From Pycnopodia helianthoides (taxonomy: Eukaryota > Echinodermata > Asteroidea > Forcipulatida > Asteriidae): DNA of 64,000 bases. Below, piece by piece: positions 47,599 to 59,300 of this stretch; the stretch's first letter is position 1; each line of letters begins with the position of its first letter. The position numbers and the translations under genes were made by a program. The stretch is taken from NCBI GenBank assembly GCA_032158295.1, contig CM063249.1, forward strand, positions 13,372,078 through 13,436,077, written 5' to 3'. The notes beneath the pieces were generated by a model. It saw nothing but the letters and a program-made list of their open reading frames with translations, had not been told where the DNA came from and did no database searches.

Positions 47599-47724
47599 AG
47601 TTCGAACCTCAAAAAACCTATTTCAAAAATGAACCTAGATACACGGTATACTGCGAGTTGTAACGAAGACGATAATGGGGCACATACAATATCCACGGGT
47701 AGGTTTGTCTGGTCTGAAGCCGAA

Positions 47725-48033
47725 CCTTTTTATTGATTGTTAACCAAGCACGAAATGCCACTTCTTATCTTACATCCAATCTCCGAAGGTGCTTTTTTAT
47801 TTATAGGCGCAAAATCCTTCAAGAATCACTTCCACTCGATAGAGCAAGAAAGTTATTTCAAGAAACAACCAACTCCAACAACCAAATTCTGCTTTACTTG
47901 TGCCGCAAAGGCGAATGTTTGTAGCATACAGTTCTCATCAATCAACCAGAATAGTTTCCATGAAGACTTTGAGTGACAATGCAGATGCTTGTGTTTCTGT
48001 GAACTGAACACCATACACCTTTGTGCAAACAAA
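47725..48033. other. Sequence beyond the array breakpoint
   Basis: No homology to the other units and no recognised gene. Overlapping frames at 47733-47976 have no motif. Confidence 0.4.
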
Positions 48034-48617
48034 TCGTCACCGACGCCACGAAGCAGCACACTGGCCTACAACTTCATGAAGTTTCAACGCTTCCTAAGCT
48101 TTACTTTTTTAATTACGGTAATTAGACTTTGCAACTTTGCACCGAACCTGACATTTTTTGACGCCACGAAATATAGCACTGATGTTCAATTCACCAGTGA
48201 AACACACGGCGCACACCAACCTCAAAATGTGAACAAAACGTTTTCACGAAGTAGCACAGCAATCTTGTATAGCGCGCGCGTGACATATCCAACTCACAAA
48301 CACGCATAGTAATACATTGCTGTGCTATTCGTGAAAACGGAAAGTGTCAACTTTCGTTAATTTTCGACGTCACGAAGTAGCGCGCATATTTCTTACTTTA
48401 TTGCTTATTAATTTAGGACAAAAAGCATTTAAAAGCACCGTATATATGAAGTTGAATGCATCAAGTCTCCACTGTAAGAAAACTATAGTTGAAAATACCT
48501 TGACATTTTGAAGGAAAGCTTGATTTTAAAAGGCGTTCAACTTTGAACACCGTTTTCTCCGATTGTTACTTTTTACTGGTAATCTACCTCTGTGCTACTT
48601 CGTGTCGTCGGTGACGA
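48034..48617. mobile_element. CACGAAGTAGC TIR element
   Basis: TIRs TCGTCACCGACGCCACGAAG and, inverted at the right end, CTTCGTGTCGTCGGTGACGA. Internal copies of CACGAAGTAGC occur near 48247 and 48373. It shares the internal word ATCGGAGAAAACGG (reverse strand) with 8558-9180. Non-coding. Confidence 0.85.
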
Positions 48618-49840
48618 AAATGTTGTCACGCTCTACAATGCCACGCTGCGATTAAACTTTGAGGATGAAGCTGACTGTACTAATGTACCACACAAAATAA
48701 TAATGATAGTACAAATAATAATAAAGAAAAATAGTAATGGTACAAATAAAAACATCAACAATTATAATAATGTGGTGTTTAGAGCACTAATTTGTACCAC
48801 TACGAAGGCACTTTGGGGAAACATTTATATCAAATTTGATCTGAATGAAATAGGGACAATTGTGAGGACAGATCTGCTACAGAAGGCGGTGCTTTTGGGA
48901 ACAGCGAGAGTCCTGCGAAAGACCCTCGAAATCTAATGCTATGGAATGACGTAGCCTGACTCGAGGAACTACCGGGCGGGCACAAAGGAAAATGTGATCA
49001 TTTTTTTGCGTGCTTTAAGAAATAATAATAATAATAACCCCTAACGTGTCCAGTGCGAAATTCCAACTTGACATTTCGATGTTTAATTTCCGTTCAATGC
49101 CATACACTGTATGAATGAGTTGAATAGTCTTGAGATTTATGATTTGCTTTCTTCACATTGGTCAGACATAGTCCTTATAGGCATCCGCTAATTGGGTTGG
49201 TTGAGTGAGAGCGGGAGAGGAAGGCCGGACAATAAATGTGTGTACGACCCAGTGGAAGTGGGCAAACTGTCCTCCCTAACACAGGCAAAACAATGTGGAG
49301 ATTCGGACACAGCAATAAGAAGAAAAAATGGACAGAGAAAGCATAACATTCTTTTTACCCAGTATTAGAAATGGATTTTTATGTGTTTTTATCTGTGTAA
49401 CAATTCGGGCACATCAATCCCTCTGCCTTCCTTTATACCATTATAAAGTGGGTTGTGACTTGAGTGGGATTTGAAGACTCCCCATACGCACAGGCCAAGG
49501 ATGAATGTTGAATCAGATAAGCGAATGTGCATCACTCCTGTTATATTTCCTTGTGCATTTATTACTGCAGTTTCATAATGGAGTGAGGGGGTGCTGGCTG
49601 ATGTCTATCGCCATGGAGTGGGCGGTGGGGAGGGGAGGCGTTCGCCTCTCTCCCGCCAACCAAGCATTTAGATCTAGCACACTAAGAGATTGAAATTTAC
49701 CATATTTCTTTCATTGACTCCGCGCTAAAAAATGGATACCTATCGCAATGTATTAAAAACAGCACAATATAGCAGCTTAACCTTGAAGCGTGCTTCCTCA
49801 TTACACGAACACGTTTTCCGGCTTTGAATCCCTGTTCACT
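48618..49840. other. Intergenic sequence, no recognised gene
   Basis: Includes a (TAA)n microsatellite at 49021-49037. The 114-codon plus frame at 48592-48936 begins inside the neighbouring TIR element and is Asn/Ile-rich without a motif. I see no gene. Confidence 0.4.
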
Positions 49841-50637
49841 ATAGATAGGTTGCAGTCATAGAGTTATATAGAAGAACTAGGGGCGCACTAGCCAAGTTAC
49901 GTGACTCGTCGCGCGGGTGGTGCGGCCATGTTTTAAGTACCACTACCATTACTTTACTGTACGCAAAACAACAACATGAACACCGAGCGCGTGATGCGTG
50001 TATTTACCATACGCACATCGTATACTTCGTACTCAATTTTGCCCTCTAAAAAATGGCGCTAGTGTCTCCTTGCGGTCCCGGCGCGTTTGTGCACGCAGTA
50101 TTGCCAGTGCGCCCTCTAGTTCATATATATAACCATTGATCTACAGTATAATGTAGATCAATGTATATAACTCTATGGTTGCAGTATGACGTAAATCGGC
50201 CATCTTTACGGGCAGTTTAGAACAAACAGTCGTGCGTTTCGTGTGAGAACGGCGTGCAACACGCGCGCATTTCACGAAACTCATTGCAGGATTGGTCAGT
50301 GAACAACGCGGCTGCGTTAATAGGGAGGTTTAGCTGCACGTTACGCGAGCAAAAACGTGAACGTGAACGTCAGAAAATTTGGTTGTAAAAATCTCACGTT
50401 TTAAGCATACGTGAAGTTACCATTTCTCACGTCAGGTACGTACGTGCAGACGTCATACGTGAGCATGAAATAAGCCAAAAGTGGTGACGTCACCTAGAAA
50501 CGACACCATTTTCTGACGTTCACGTTTTTGCTCGCGTAACGTGCAGCTAAACCTCCCTGATAAGTTGAGCGTTTGACGCACCTGCAAGCCAAAATGCAAT
50601 TTGCCCGTAAAGATGGCGTCTACTGGGAACTATCTAT
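49841..50637. mobile_element. Short element D, copy with two nested insertions
   Basis: The outer sequence equals 21689-21945. It is interrupted within its AGAGCTATAGCTCT palindrome by about 300 bp (roughly 49866-50172) with ends AGAACTAGGGGCGCACT and AGTGCGCCCTCTAGTTC. It is interrupted again by the TIR element at 50323-50557. A small hairpin TTGATCTACA...TGTAGATCAA lies at 50134-50164. Confidence 0.85.
50323..50557. mobile_element. Nested TIR element of 235 bp
   Basis: TIRs GGGAGGTTTAGCTGCACGTT (extended by ACGCGAGCAAAAACGTGAAC) are near-perfect at both ends. The body also reads CACGT words in both directions. The flanks TAATA and TGATA look like a target duplication of about 5 bp when compared with the uninterrupted site GTTAATAAGTTG at 21864-21880. 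Confidence 0.9.
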
Positions 50638-50857
50638 AAGCCGCAATTTTTGATGTTTCCCCCGAGTATTTGATATTACACAACACTAATTCCACTGGCT
50701 GCAGCTCAGGCCAGCAGGCCAAGAATGACATGTATTTAAAAGCACGACACGAACCTATTTTGTATCATTTTATTTTCGACTCCATCTTAAGAGCAGCTAT
50801 AGTAACAATCCCGTTTATTTTTGCAACACAAAAAAACCCACAAAAAACAAAAACATA

Positions 50858-51103
50858 TTAAAGAGGAATGTGAATGTCAAATTCAATTTGGTGATGTTCT
50901 CATTTTCCAATATAGATAGAGTCCTCATGTGAGTGGGGAAAAATTACAAGTCTCTAACCTCACGTTAAAATGGTGTAAATTGCCATTGTATCCGATACCC
51001 TTCCAGTGCAAAATTTGACAACTTCCAAAACATCTGATGACATTCTTGAAAATGAGTATAAACATCACAAAATTGAATTGGTCATTTCCCGTCCTCTTGA
51101 ATA
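50858..51103. mobile_element. MITE family F, copy 2
   Basis: The left end TTAAAGAGGAATGTGAATG and right end ATCACAAAATTGAATTGG followed by GTCCTCTTGAA match copy 1 at 27789-28298. The right TTAA is mutated, and the inside is about half the length. Confidence 0.75.
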
Positions 51104-52214
51104 ACACTATCAGGTGATAGTTAATGTTACAACTGAGCCATACATTTAAACTTGGAACGGGAATAAGAAAATATATCCAATAGCCTACGTTATTAATATT
51201 AGCAGAGGAATTTTGCTAAATAGGGAGAGGTGATCGGGGTCAATAGGTCAAGGAAGATAAACCATCAATGAGCGTTCAATATCAGCCCGTATACCAGACT
51301 AACGAACAAAGTTCTTCTACTCCGATTTCCTTACCGTCATGCAAACATTCATTACAACGAAGAGACCCTTCCTTTCCTTGCAAAAGCATACTTAAATTTT
51401 GTATGGATTTGCCTTGAGTACAACAAAATATTTTACTCGGTTTGCCACAAACCTGCCATTTTTAAGTGTAATTTAAGTTTGGATTGCACAACTGTATGCA
51501 TTAGTACTTTAAATGTAAAATTGTTGTATTTTTACAGTGATTTTAACATGTTTACTACAGCATGGCGTCTTGGCAGCTTGATTCCACTGTACTCGGTTCC
51601 CAAGATACATTGCGGTATGTCAAGATGGCGCTTTGGGTATAGTACAACTTGGAAACACAATATACTTTCAACAGTCTCTTAGAACCCTTCTTTATGGGTA
51701 GAAGTTGGTAGATTTAACTTAAGATTACAGATAAAACAAACCAAAATTATATAAATATTGTGACTACATACGGTTTGTTGTTCTGATTGTTTTTTTTTAT
51801 ATTTATAATTATCATTTCACATGTCCAAGTGAACTGACGGCTAAAAAAGTAAGTACTTGACAACTTCACTGAGAAAGCTAAACCAACACAAACGTGTGTT
51901 CCCTGCGGGCATGCGCATGTCACACTGTGCAAATCATGCCACCTTATTATGCCACACAGTTATTCAACGTCAATCCGTATGCACTCCACTCCCAAAGGCC
52001 CATACCCTACTGCAGCAATGTAGCTGGGGTCAAAATGTGACAGTCAATTAATAGTTAGGTTCTTGGCCGTGGTACACGGGCGCAGTTTACATTTGGGAAA
52101 AAAAAAAAGCATACGCTCCCTCCTTTAAGAGCGTTTATCTGTCACATCAAAAGTTGAAACTGTGGTCATTTATCAGCTCCCGGACCACCATGTTGCTCCC
52201 ACCTTTGCGGCAGA
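51104..52214. other. Intergenic sequence, no recognised gene
   Basis: AT-rich sequence with no recognised gene or repeat. The small frames at 51479-51682 and 51857-52051 have no family features. Confidence 0.4.
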
Positions 52215-52463
52215 ACGCAACCTCCATAGCAAAAGAGTCTATTTCTGACCGCGTAGATGATGGGATTGAGGCAGGAATTTATGACGCCCACGTGGTAGAT
52301 AGGGTTGTGTGAAACCGAGATCGACATGTAGAAGAAGAAGTTGGTCTGATTTGCTCCCCAACAGATCAGAGGGCGTAGATGATGATGACTTAAAAGAGGG
52401 TTCGCTGGAGCTTTTGGGGGGAAGCCCGGACCTGCCGCAGTTTCCGCCTAGCAATCACAGCAT
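52215..52463 (-). pseudogene. GPCR exon 2 pseudogene
   Basis: Minus-strand sequence starting at 52463 after an AG acceptor reads DAVIARRKLRQVRAS and QKLQRTLF, then has stops TAA and TGA. A frame change follows, then GANQTNFFFYMS and VINSCLNPIIYAVRNRLF. This is TM6-TM7 of the receptor family, with the NPxxY motif kept. It is clearly diverged from copies 1-3, so it represents an older relative and not a product of the recent array. No matching exon 1 was found. It lies about 850 bp past the end of the SKA2-like gene. Confidence 0.9.
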
Positions 52464-53309
52464 CTGCCTAGAGAAGGTAGATTGAGTGACTATGGAATAC
52501 GATTTATCATCCCTAGTATATCCCTGTCCTACTCCAGCTTAAAGTCAGGCGGGACATCGTAAAGACACTGCTCGCGTTTGTAAAAGATTCGACGTTCATA
52601 GCTGAGTGCCCTTTATTTAAAGGGAATGGTCTTACAAGAAGAAGAAAATGAAAATGTTTCATATTCAAAACTTGTGTGTTTATGAAAGTTATAGTCTATA
52701 AGTCTACTGAGAAAAAAAGACTCATTAAAAATAATATAACCCAAACTTGCACAACTAATCTAATCTAACATTTTTTTTTAACTTAAGGATGCGTTTTGGA
52801 AATTGGAGATGTTGCCTTCCCATCTCCGTTCATGCTTAACGTTGCTTGTTTCAAGGGGTGGATCGAAGTTTGTAAACCTGAAGATACCCAAATTAACTCC
52901 ATTGCACAGACAATTTAGAATTCTTCGCTCACGTAACTAGCATACCGCGCTCACTCTGTTCATCTTGAGCATTTCTGAAACATCCTCAACTCCTATTAAA
53001 GTATACAGCATCGGCTGCAAACGGGGCTTACAGGTTGCTAATCATTCATGATGTGTCTTGCCCAAGGACACAAGTGTCTACCCCACACTCCCATGACTCA
53101 GCCATCAGAGTCCAATAACATGTTATTGTTGCTGGTCGTCTGGTATTTTAACTTATAATTGGTAGTACGAGTGTAAATGTAGAGTTTCATATACGGCGAC
53201 TTATAACTTCAAAGCCATCTTTATGTCACAACTCAAGTCATGAAGACAAAAAGCCCTGGGCCTTATCAATCAAGTAATGATGAAAAATCCTTGTTAGTGG
53301 CAAACTTAC
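52464..53309. other. 3' flank of the SKA2-like gene
   Basis: No coding exon is seen. A possible polyadenylation signal (AATAAA on the minus strand) lies near 52612. At 53050-53075 TGTGTCTTGCCCAAGGACAC resembles a conserved SINE body word. The actual transcript end could not be fixed. Confidence 0.35.
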
Positions 53310-56300
53310 TCAGAGTAACTTCACAGCTCCGCTCTTTGCAATGTGTACAATCTTGAGTGCTCTCATGACCTTTACGAGGAAAGGAAAAAAGGAATTTCAA
53401 AAATTACAGACTAGTTTTAATGCTTTTTTTGTCTAGCAAAGCGCAGCTCTATACCAATGTGTGGATATCTACATACATTTTACACATAGTACTAATGCAC
53501 AACAACAGGGCTCAAATTTTTAGAAAAATCTCCACCAGACCACAGGTTTTGCAGCTCAAAACTTTCACTGGACCAGAAATGTTTTTGTACAAGACCTAAA
53601 CTATTTGTTTGTGTGTGTAATTGCTGAGCTTTGTGGAGGAAGTTTGGAATTGAAAAGCTTAAAGTATGTTTGGAAAATACATTAGACTGCAGGACGTGTT
53701 CGGTTGTGGGGTTACTGGCCCATTGCTAAAAATTAAGAACCCTAAACAATCTGAAAATTATCAGAAAATTTGAAACAGTTGAAACAATGAAATGACCCTA
53801 ATAAAGAAAACAACAAAAGTATCTGCAAAGATTACCCAATTCATTATTCAAAATGTTTACTTATGATGTCATGTCATTAGCCCAAACTCCCTCAGGTGTT
53901 TGGTCCTTCCTCACTCTTAACAGAATCTAACATCATATAGTAACTCAACACCCAAACTGTTGGACCCTCATTATAGCAGTATACACGATACAATGTAAAG
54001 TATGATAAGTTTACAGTACTAGTGCAGTCCTCAGTCCCGGCAACAGATCCAAAAGATACCTAGATTTTAAATGGTTGGGGATCGGTGAACGATTTTGTCC
54101 AGCCAAGCAATATATAGACTGGACTTGTTTTGTACACACTAAATGATTATGTTGAGTAGCAAGTGCACAGTGGGGATTTTTGAGTTTTGTGTTTGTAACC
54201 CTTAATGGCACTTACATGTTTAATATTTCAACCGTACAGATGTATAATACATTATAAAAATGAGAAGTATGGTACAAATGACATCAGGATAAAATGTAAT
54301 TTAAACAGATACAAAATACAAATATGCACATGAAAAGTTATACAATTTATTAACAAAAAGCAAAATAAAAATGTATGAAACAAATACATAGAAATATGCA
54401 CAATTTAAACACAGTAAACCACAAAAAATACAAAAATATACATATGTTAAAATAAACTTTTTAAAACTATTTATACCCAATATATATCTCTTAAAATATT
54501 AAGGGTTCCAGCAGGGGGCCAGTAAGAACACCCCTCCCATCCCTCCGGTTTAGCCACTGCCATCAAACATGTGTTTCATTCGGTCAAACGATGGCAATCG
54601 CTATCTCAATTATTCATGGACTCAAAGATTTTACCCACTAAGAAATTACAGCTTTTCCTCACCTTTAACTTTGCTTCTCCTGTTGCCCCTGTGATTCTCA
54701 GACCCTTCTTGGTCATTTCTTGGATTGTCAGAGGTTCTGTGTTTCTCTGGACTTTAAAATGCTCAAACAGACTTCTGTACACCTGGAAATACATGGTACA
54801 ATGTCCAGTTATATTTATTTGGCTTTAAAATTATGATGTGATATGGGGCATTGCATGGCGAAGTATCGATATATGGTTGGTGGTAACACCTCTACTTTGC
54901 TGTGGAGAGTTGTTCTTATCAGAACTTGTCCTGCTATAAGTCTGCTGTCATGGAGTAGCTTGTGAAAATCAGGAAACTACTTACATGTAGTTCTGACACG
55001 AACTTGTCTACTGCCGCACAGAAGATTAAACAAATTGGGGGACTACTTAGTTCCGTTAACCCTTTCCTTACCATAGGCGATTTTCATGGATTGCACTAAA
55101 CTCATCCCCCCATCTTCTTTTTCCATAGGCGACTTTAGTCAAGTAAGCGTAAGACATATCTGAATTGGCGGCTACAGCTATGGCTACAGCTCTTGCTAAG
55201 GACATCCTTTGTGGCGTGTCGTGGCCCAGCGGTTGAGTTTACCGGACCCGAGCTCTGAAGTGTTGTCAGCAGCAGAGTGTGGGTTCAAATCCCGGTCATG
55301 ACACCTGTGCCCTTGAGCAAGGCACTTTGCTTCGTAAAAAGTTGGGAAGGTAGAGCATTCTGCTCTACCAGCCAGGCTCCCAGTGGATGATAGCCATTCC
55401 TACTTCCTTGCAGACTGTGAAGGGCTATAAACCTGTTTCAGCCCCAGGAGTAGGTGACAACATGCCCCTGATGACAGTTGATATGGGTCCACAGCCCAAA
55501 TCAGTTATGTGTAGCCCGCACTTTGAAGTGGCCGTCTGGCCTTGTGAATTGGGCAATATATCTTTTTTTTATTATAAATAAATAAAAATCCAGTACTTCA
55601 ACGCATGATGATGCGGCAATCCATCAGTAGCCGCAGCCGTAGCTACCATTTGGGACACAGCCTTACTCTATAAAATAAGCACTCGAGTCTGAGCGAGTTT
55701 ACCCTCCATACCCAAGCTCAGAAGTGGTTGGAAAGATAAAGCGGATCTATCTAATGATGGTAAAATAAAATATGTTGCTATTATGCAATCCCTCCAAACT
55801 GAAGTGGAAAGATCCGAAATACCAAACACCTACAGAGTGCCATAATGGTTGTGTAGAAAAAAGTGTTGAGTTTTCAGATCATAACAAAGTAAACAAAGAT
55901 CAAGAACTTTAACATTTATTAGCCAATCTCAATGTATTTTGGATTATATGAATTCAATGGGAATTCAATAAGTCACACATTCTGTTTATCAACTGAGTAG
56001 ATTGGAAAAATAAAAAGACAACCTAGTTCTGATAAAAACTTGTCCTGATGTTTATCTACTGCTGCGGAGTAGATTAGAAACACCAGGTACTACCTCGTTT
56101 TGATAAGAACTTGCCCTGCTGTATATCTACTACCACAGAGTAGATAAGGTAAACCAGGGGACTTCTACTGTTTGCTTGGTGGAGAAGGAGACTTTTAGCA
56201 ATTATCTTTACTACCGTGAAGCGGGATATATTAGTCTCAACGTTCATAAGTAGCCAGCTCTAATAATTGGATTGTAAAAATGGCAACTGGACATGCACAC

Positions 56301-59300
56301 ATAAGAAATTAGGCAAGACAATTCTATGCAGCATTAATATTTTTAAAAAAATACAAAAACAACATTTTGTCTTGTCGGTGCAACGAGGTCGTAATTCCAT
56401 TGTGCAACAAAGTCGCAGCGTCTGATGACTTTGTGTGTACATCCAGGTTATTTTAAGCGAGATACATGTACAACCTTTTGTCATTCTAAAACTCTGATTT
56501 CACATAAACGCTATTTTTGAATTACAACCTTGTGACACAGACACAATGATTTCTTCTGCATAAAACATCCACACACAAATCAAGTCTAAACATTATTTTA
56601 AGATTTTTAATGATATTCTTCATGCAAACAAAATTAGTCGCCCAAAAGTAATGATATTGTACTTTCTTTTTTTTACTTACGGTATTTACGTCTGTTAGTT
56701 TAACCCTTCCTTTTACCAGCGGCGATACTGACTCAAATTCATCCTCTGAAATTTCAGTAAAACTGGAATTTCTAGCTCTCTTTTCTGCAAAATTTTAGAA
56801 AAAATGTCAGACAGTTTATAAGCAAGAAACAATCCATTTAATGTATAATAATATTCAAAGATGCAGACTTTATATATCAAGTAATAAACCATAAGGGAAA
56901 CTGACTGGGTAATTTAAATAATTTGGAGTTGAACAAAGAAAAATTTACTATAGCGGGATTTGAACCAACGACCTACAACTTAACGTGCCACCGCTCTACC
57001 AACTGAAATATCTAGCCCTATTTGTGTGTTCGGAGCAATGCCCGCAACACCTCTTGTTTTAGTTCCGTTTTTTTGTTTGTTTCTTAATACTTCTCCTGCT
57101 TCTCCGCAGCGATTGTCCGCTAACAAAGGCAGTCATTAGGAGATGAAACCGCTTCAGTTACGTCATGATGACGTCATCAGATGTCGAGTTACATTAAATA
57201 TAAGTTTAATATTTGAAAAAAATCATAAGTCATGAACCACACAATAGATTTCTACAATCAATACATCATCGGAGAGGTCTTTCAGAACTTGGATTCAGTT
57301 TGATGGATTGAGGCAACAGGCATCCTACACAACTCTATTGATTCAATTTGATGGATTGAGGCAGTAGGCATCCTACACAACTCTATTGATTCAATTTGAT
57401 GGATTGAGGCAGTAGGCATCCTACACAACTCTATTGATTCAATTTGATGGATTGAGGCAGTAGGCATCTTACACAACTCTATTGATTCAATTTGATGGAT
57501 TGAGGCAGTAGGCATCCTACACAACTCTATTGATTCAATTTGATGGATTGAGGCAGTAGGCATCCTACACAACTCATAACGGTTGATTTTGTAGAATTGA
57601 GGCAGTAGGCATCCTACACAACTCATAACGGTTGATTTTGTAGAATTGAGGCAGTAGGCATCCTACACAACTCATATCGGTTGATTTTGTAGAATCGAGG
57701 TAGTAGGCATCCAACACAACTCATAACGGTTGATTTTTTAGGATTGTGGCAGTAGTGACCTACACAACTCATATCGGTTCATTTTGCCATGTTTGGAGGA
57801 TTGAGGCAGTAAGCACCCTACAAAATTGATATTGGTTCAGTTTAGAGGATTGAGGCAGCAGCTCATGTCAGTTGATTTTAGAGGATTCAGGCAATAGACA
57901 CCCTTGATGAACTCATGTCCGTTGATTTTAGAGGATTGAGGCTGTTTCCAGCTGGGAGTGTCTAGGGAATTTGGCTTAAACAAAGTAGCCAGAGCTATCC
58001 TTACCTGTTTGGGTCAATGTTTCTTGGACGGCGCAACGGGAGGTACTTTGTTCTCTTCCAGAAGGTTCCTTTGAAGAAGAAAAAATAATAATAATAATAA
58101 AATGGAGATGAGACTGTTGTAAGGAGGCGAATGAGTGGCGACATGGTCTTTAAAAATGGCTGTTTCAAACCGGCAGGGTTGTGGCTGTGCGATAAAGGAC
58201 CAAACCGAAGTTGAGGTCCTTTATCACACAGCCATGACCCTGCAAGGTTTTAAACAGCCATTTAAGACAAAGTCAATAGTCCTCAAATGCCCTTTTTGAT
58301 TAAAAAGCGTGTAAAGTTCAACGGTTTTGTACCTATTATAGCAAGGGGTGACTAACCACACTACTAAGGATTGTAAAAGAGGGTTCCTTGTTTATTACAA
58401 TGGATTTCTAAGAAGTTAACAAAAGGGGTGCTAGAAGAGCTTAAGGGGGAGGGGAATATAAACAGTGGAAAAGGTAAATAACTTTAACATAAACACACAA
58501 CTTGTCTAAACCTATCATACCCGGTATAATCTAGTGCACCAACACGCATAATATAGCTATAAGCTACAAACGTGCACTTACAGATCCAACTACGTCTTTA
58601 TCAGCCAGTTAAAACCGGTCTTCAACCAATAGGACTGCCAAAACTAACTGGGATATTTACATGTATGGACATTGATTCAATAACTACCAAACTAAGCTCC
58701 AAACGCGTGTTTACGGATCCAATTATGTCTTTATCAGCCGGTTAAAACCGGTCTTCAACCAATAGGACTGCCAAAACTAACTGGGATATTTACATGTATG
58801 GACATTGATTCAATAACTACCAAACTAAGCTCCAAACGCGTGTTTACGGATCCAATTATGTCTTTATCAGCCGGTTAAAACCGGTCTTCAACCAATAGGA
58901 CTGCCAAAACTAACTGGGATATTTATGGACATTGATTCAAAACTACCAAACTAAGCTCCAAACGCGCGTTTACGGATCCAATTATGTCTTTATCAGCAGT
59001 TTAAAAACCGGTCTTCAACCAATAGGACTGCCAAAACTAACTGGGGTATTTATGAATGTTGATTCAAAATCTTCCTACCTGTTCTGAGCTGTGACGCGTC
59101 TCTTGTTTCCCGCTTCTGTCATCATGGTCGCCTTGCTCACCGAGCCTTATCCCAAGAACTGCCTCAACGGCCGCTTCCTGCTCACTGCTGTCTGCAATCT
59201 AATGTCAACCAAAATCACGGTATATGTCTTTTATCTTCATACATGTAGCTGGAAGGGATTTCCATGTCTTCTCAAACTTCAAAAAGTAGCTCCACATATA

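Larger units (their letters stand above)
42830..47724. repeat. Segmental array unit 3 (contains GPCR copy 3)
   Basis: Collinear with unit 2, with only scattered differences. Homology stops at 47724 after GAAGCCGAA, about 125 bp upstream of the receptor start codon, whereas units 1 and 2 continue for several hundred bases. The following DNA (47725 onward) is unrelated. Confidence 0.88.

Noticed and set aside
48592..48936. 114-codon plus frame
   Set aside because: Starts inside a TIR element and runs into Asn/Ile-rich low-complexity sequence.
57282..57626. 114-codon frame of MPTASIHQIESIELCR repeats
   Set aside because: It comes from the 48-bp intronic minisatellite and has no in-frame link to the neighbouring SKA2-like exons.
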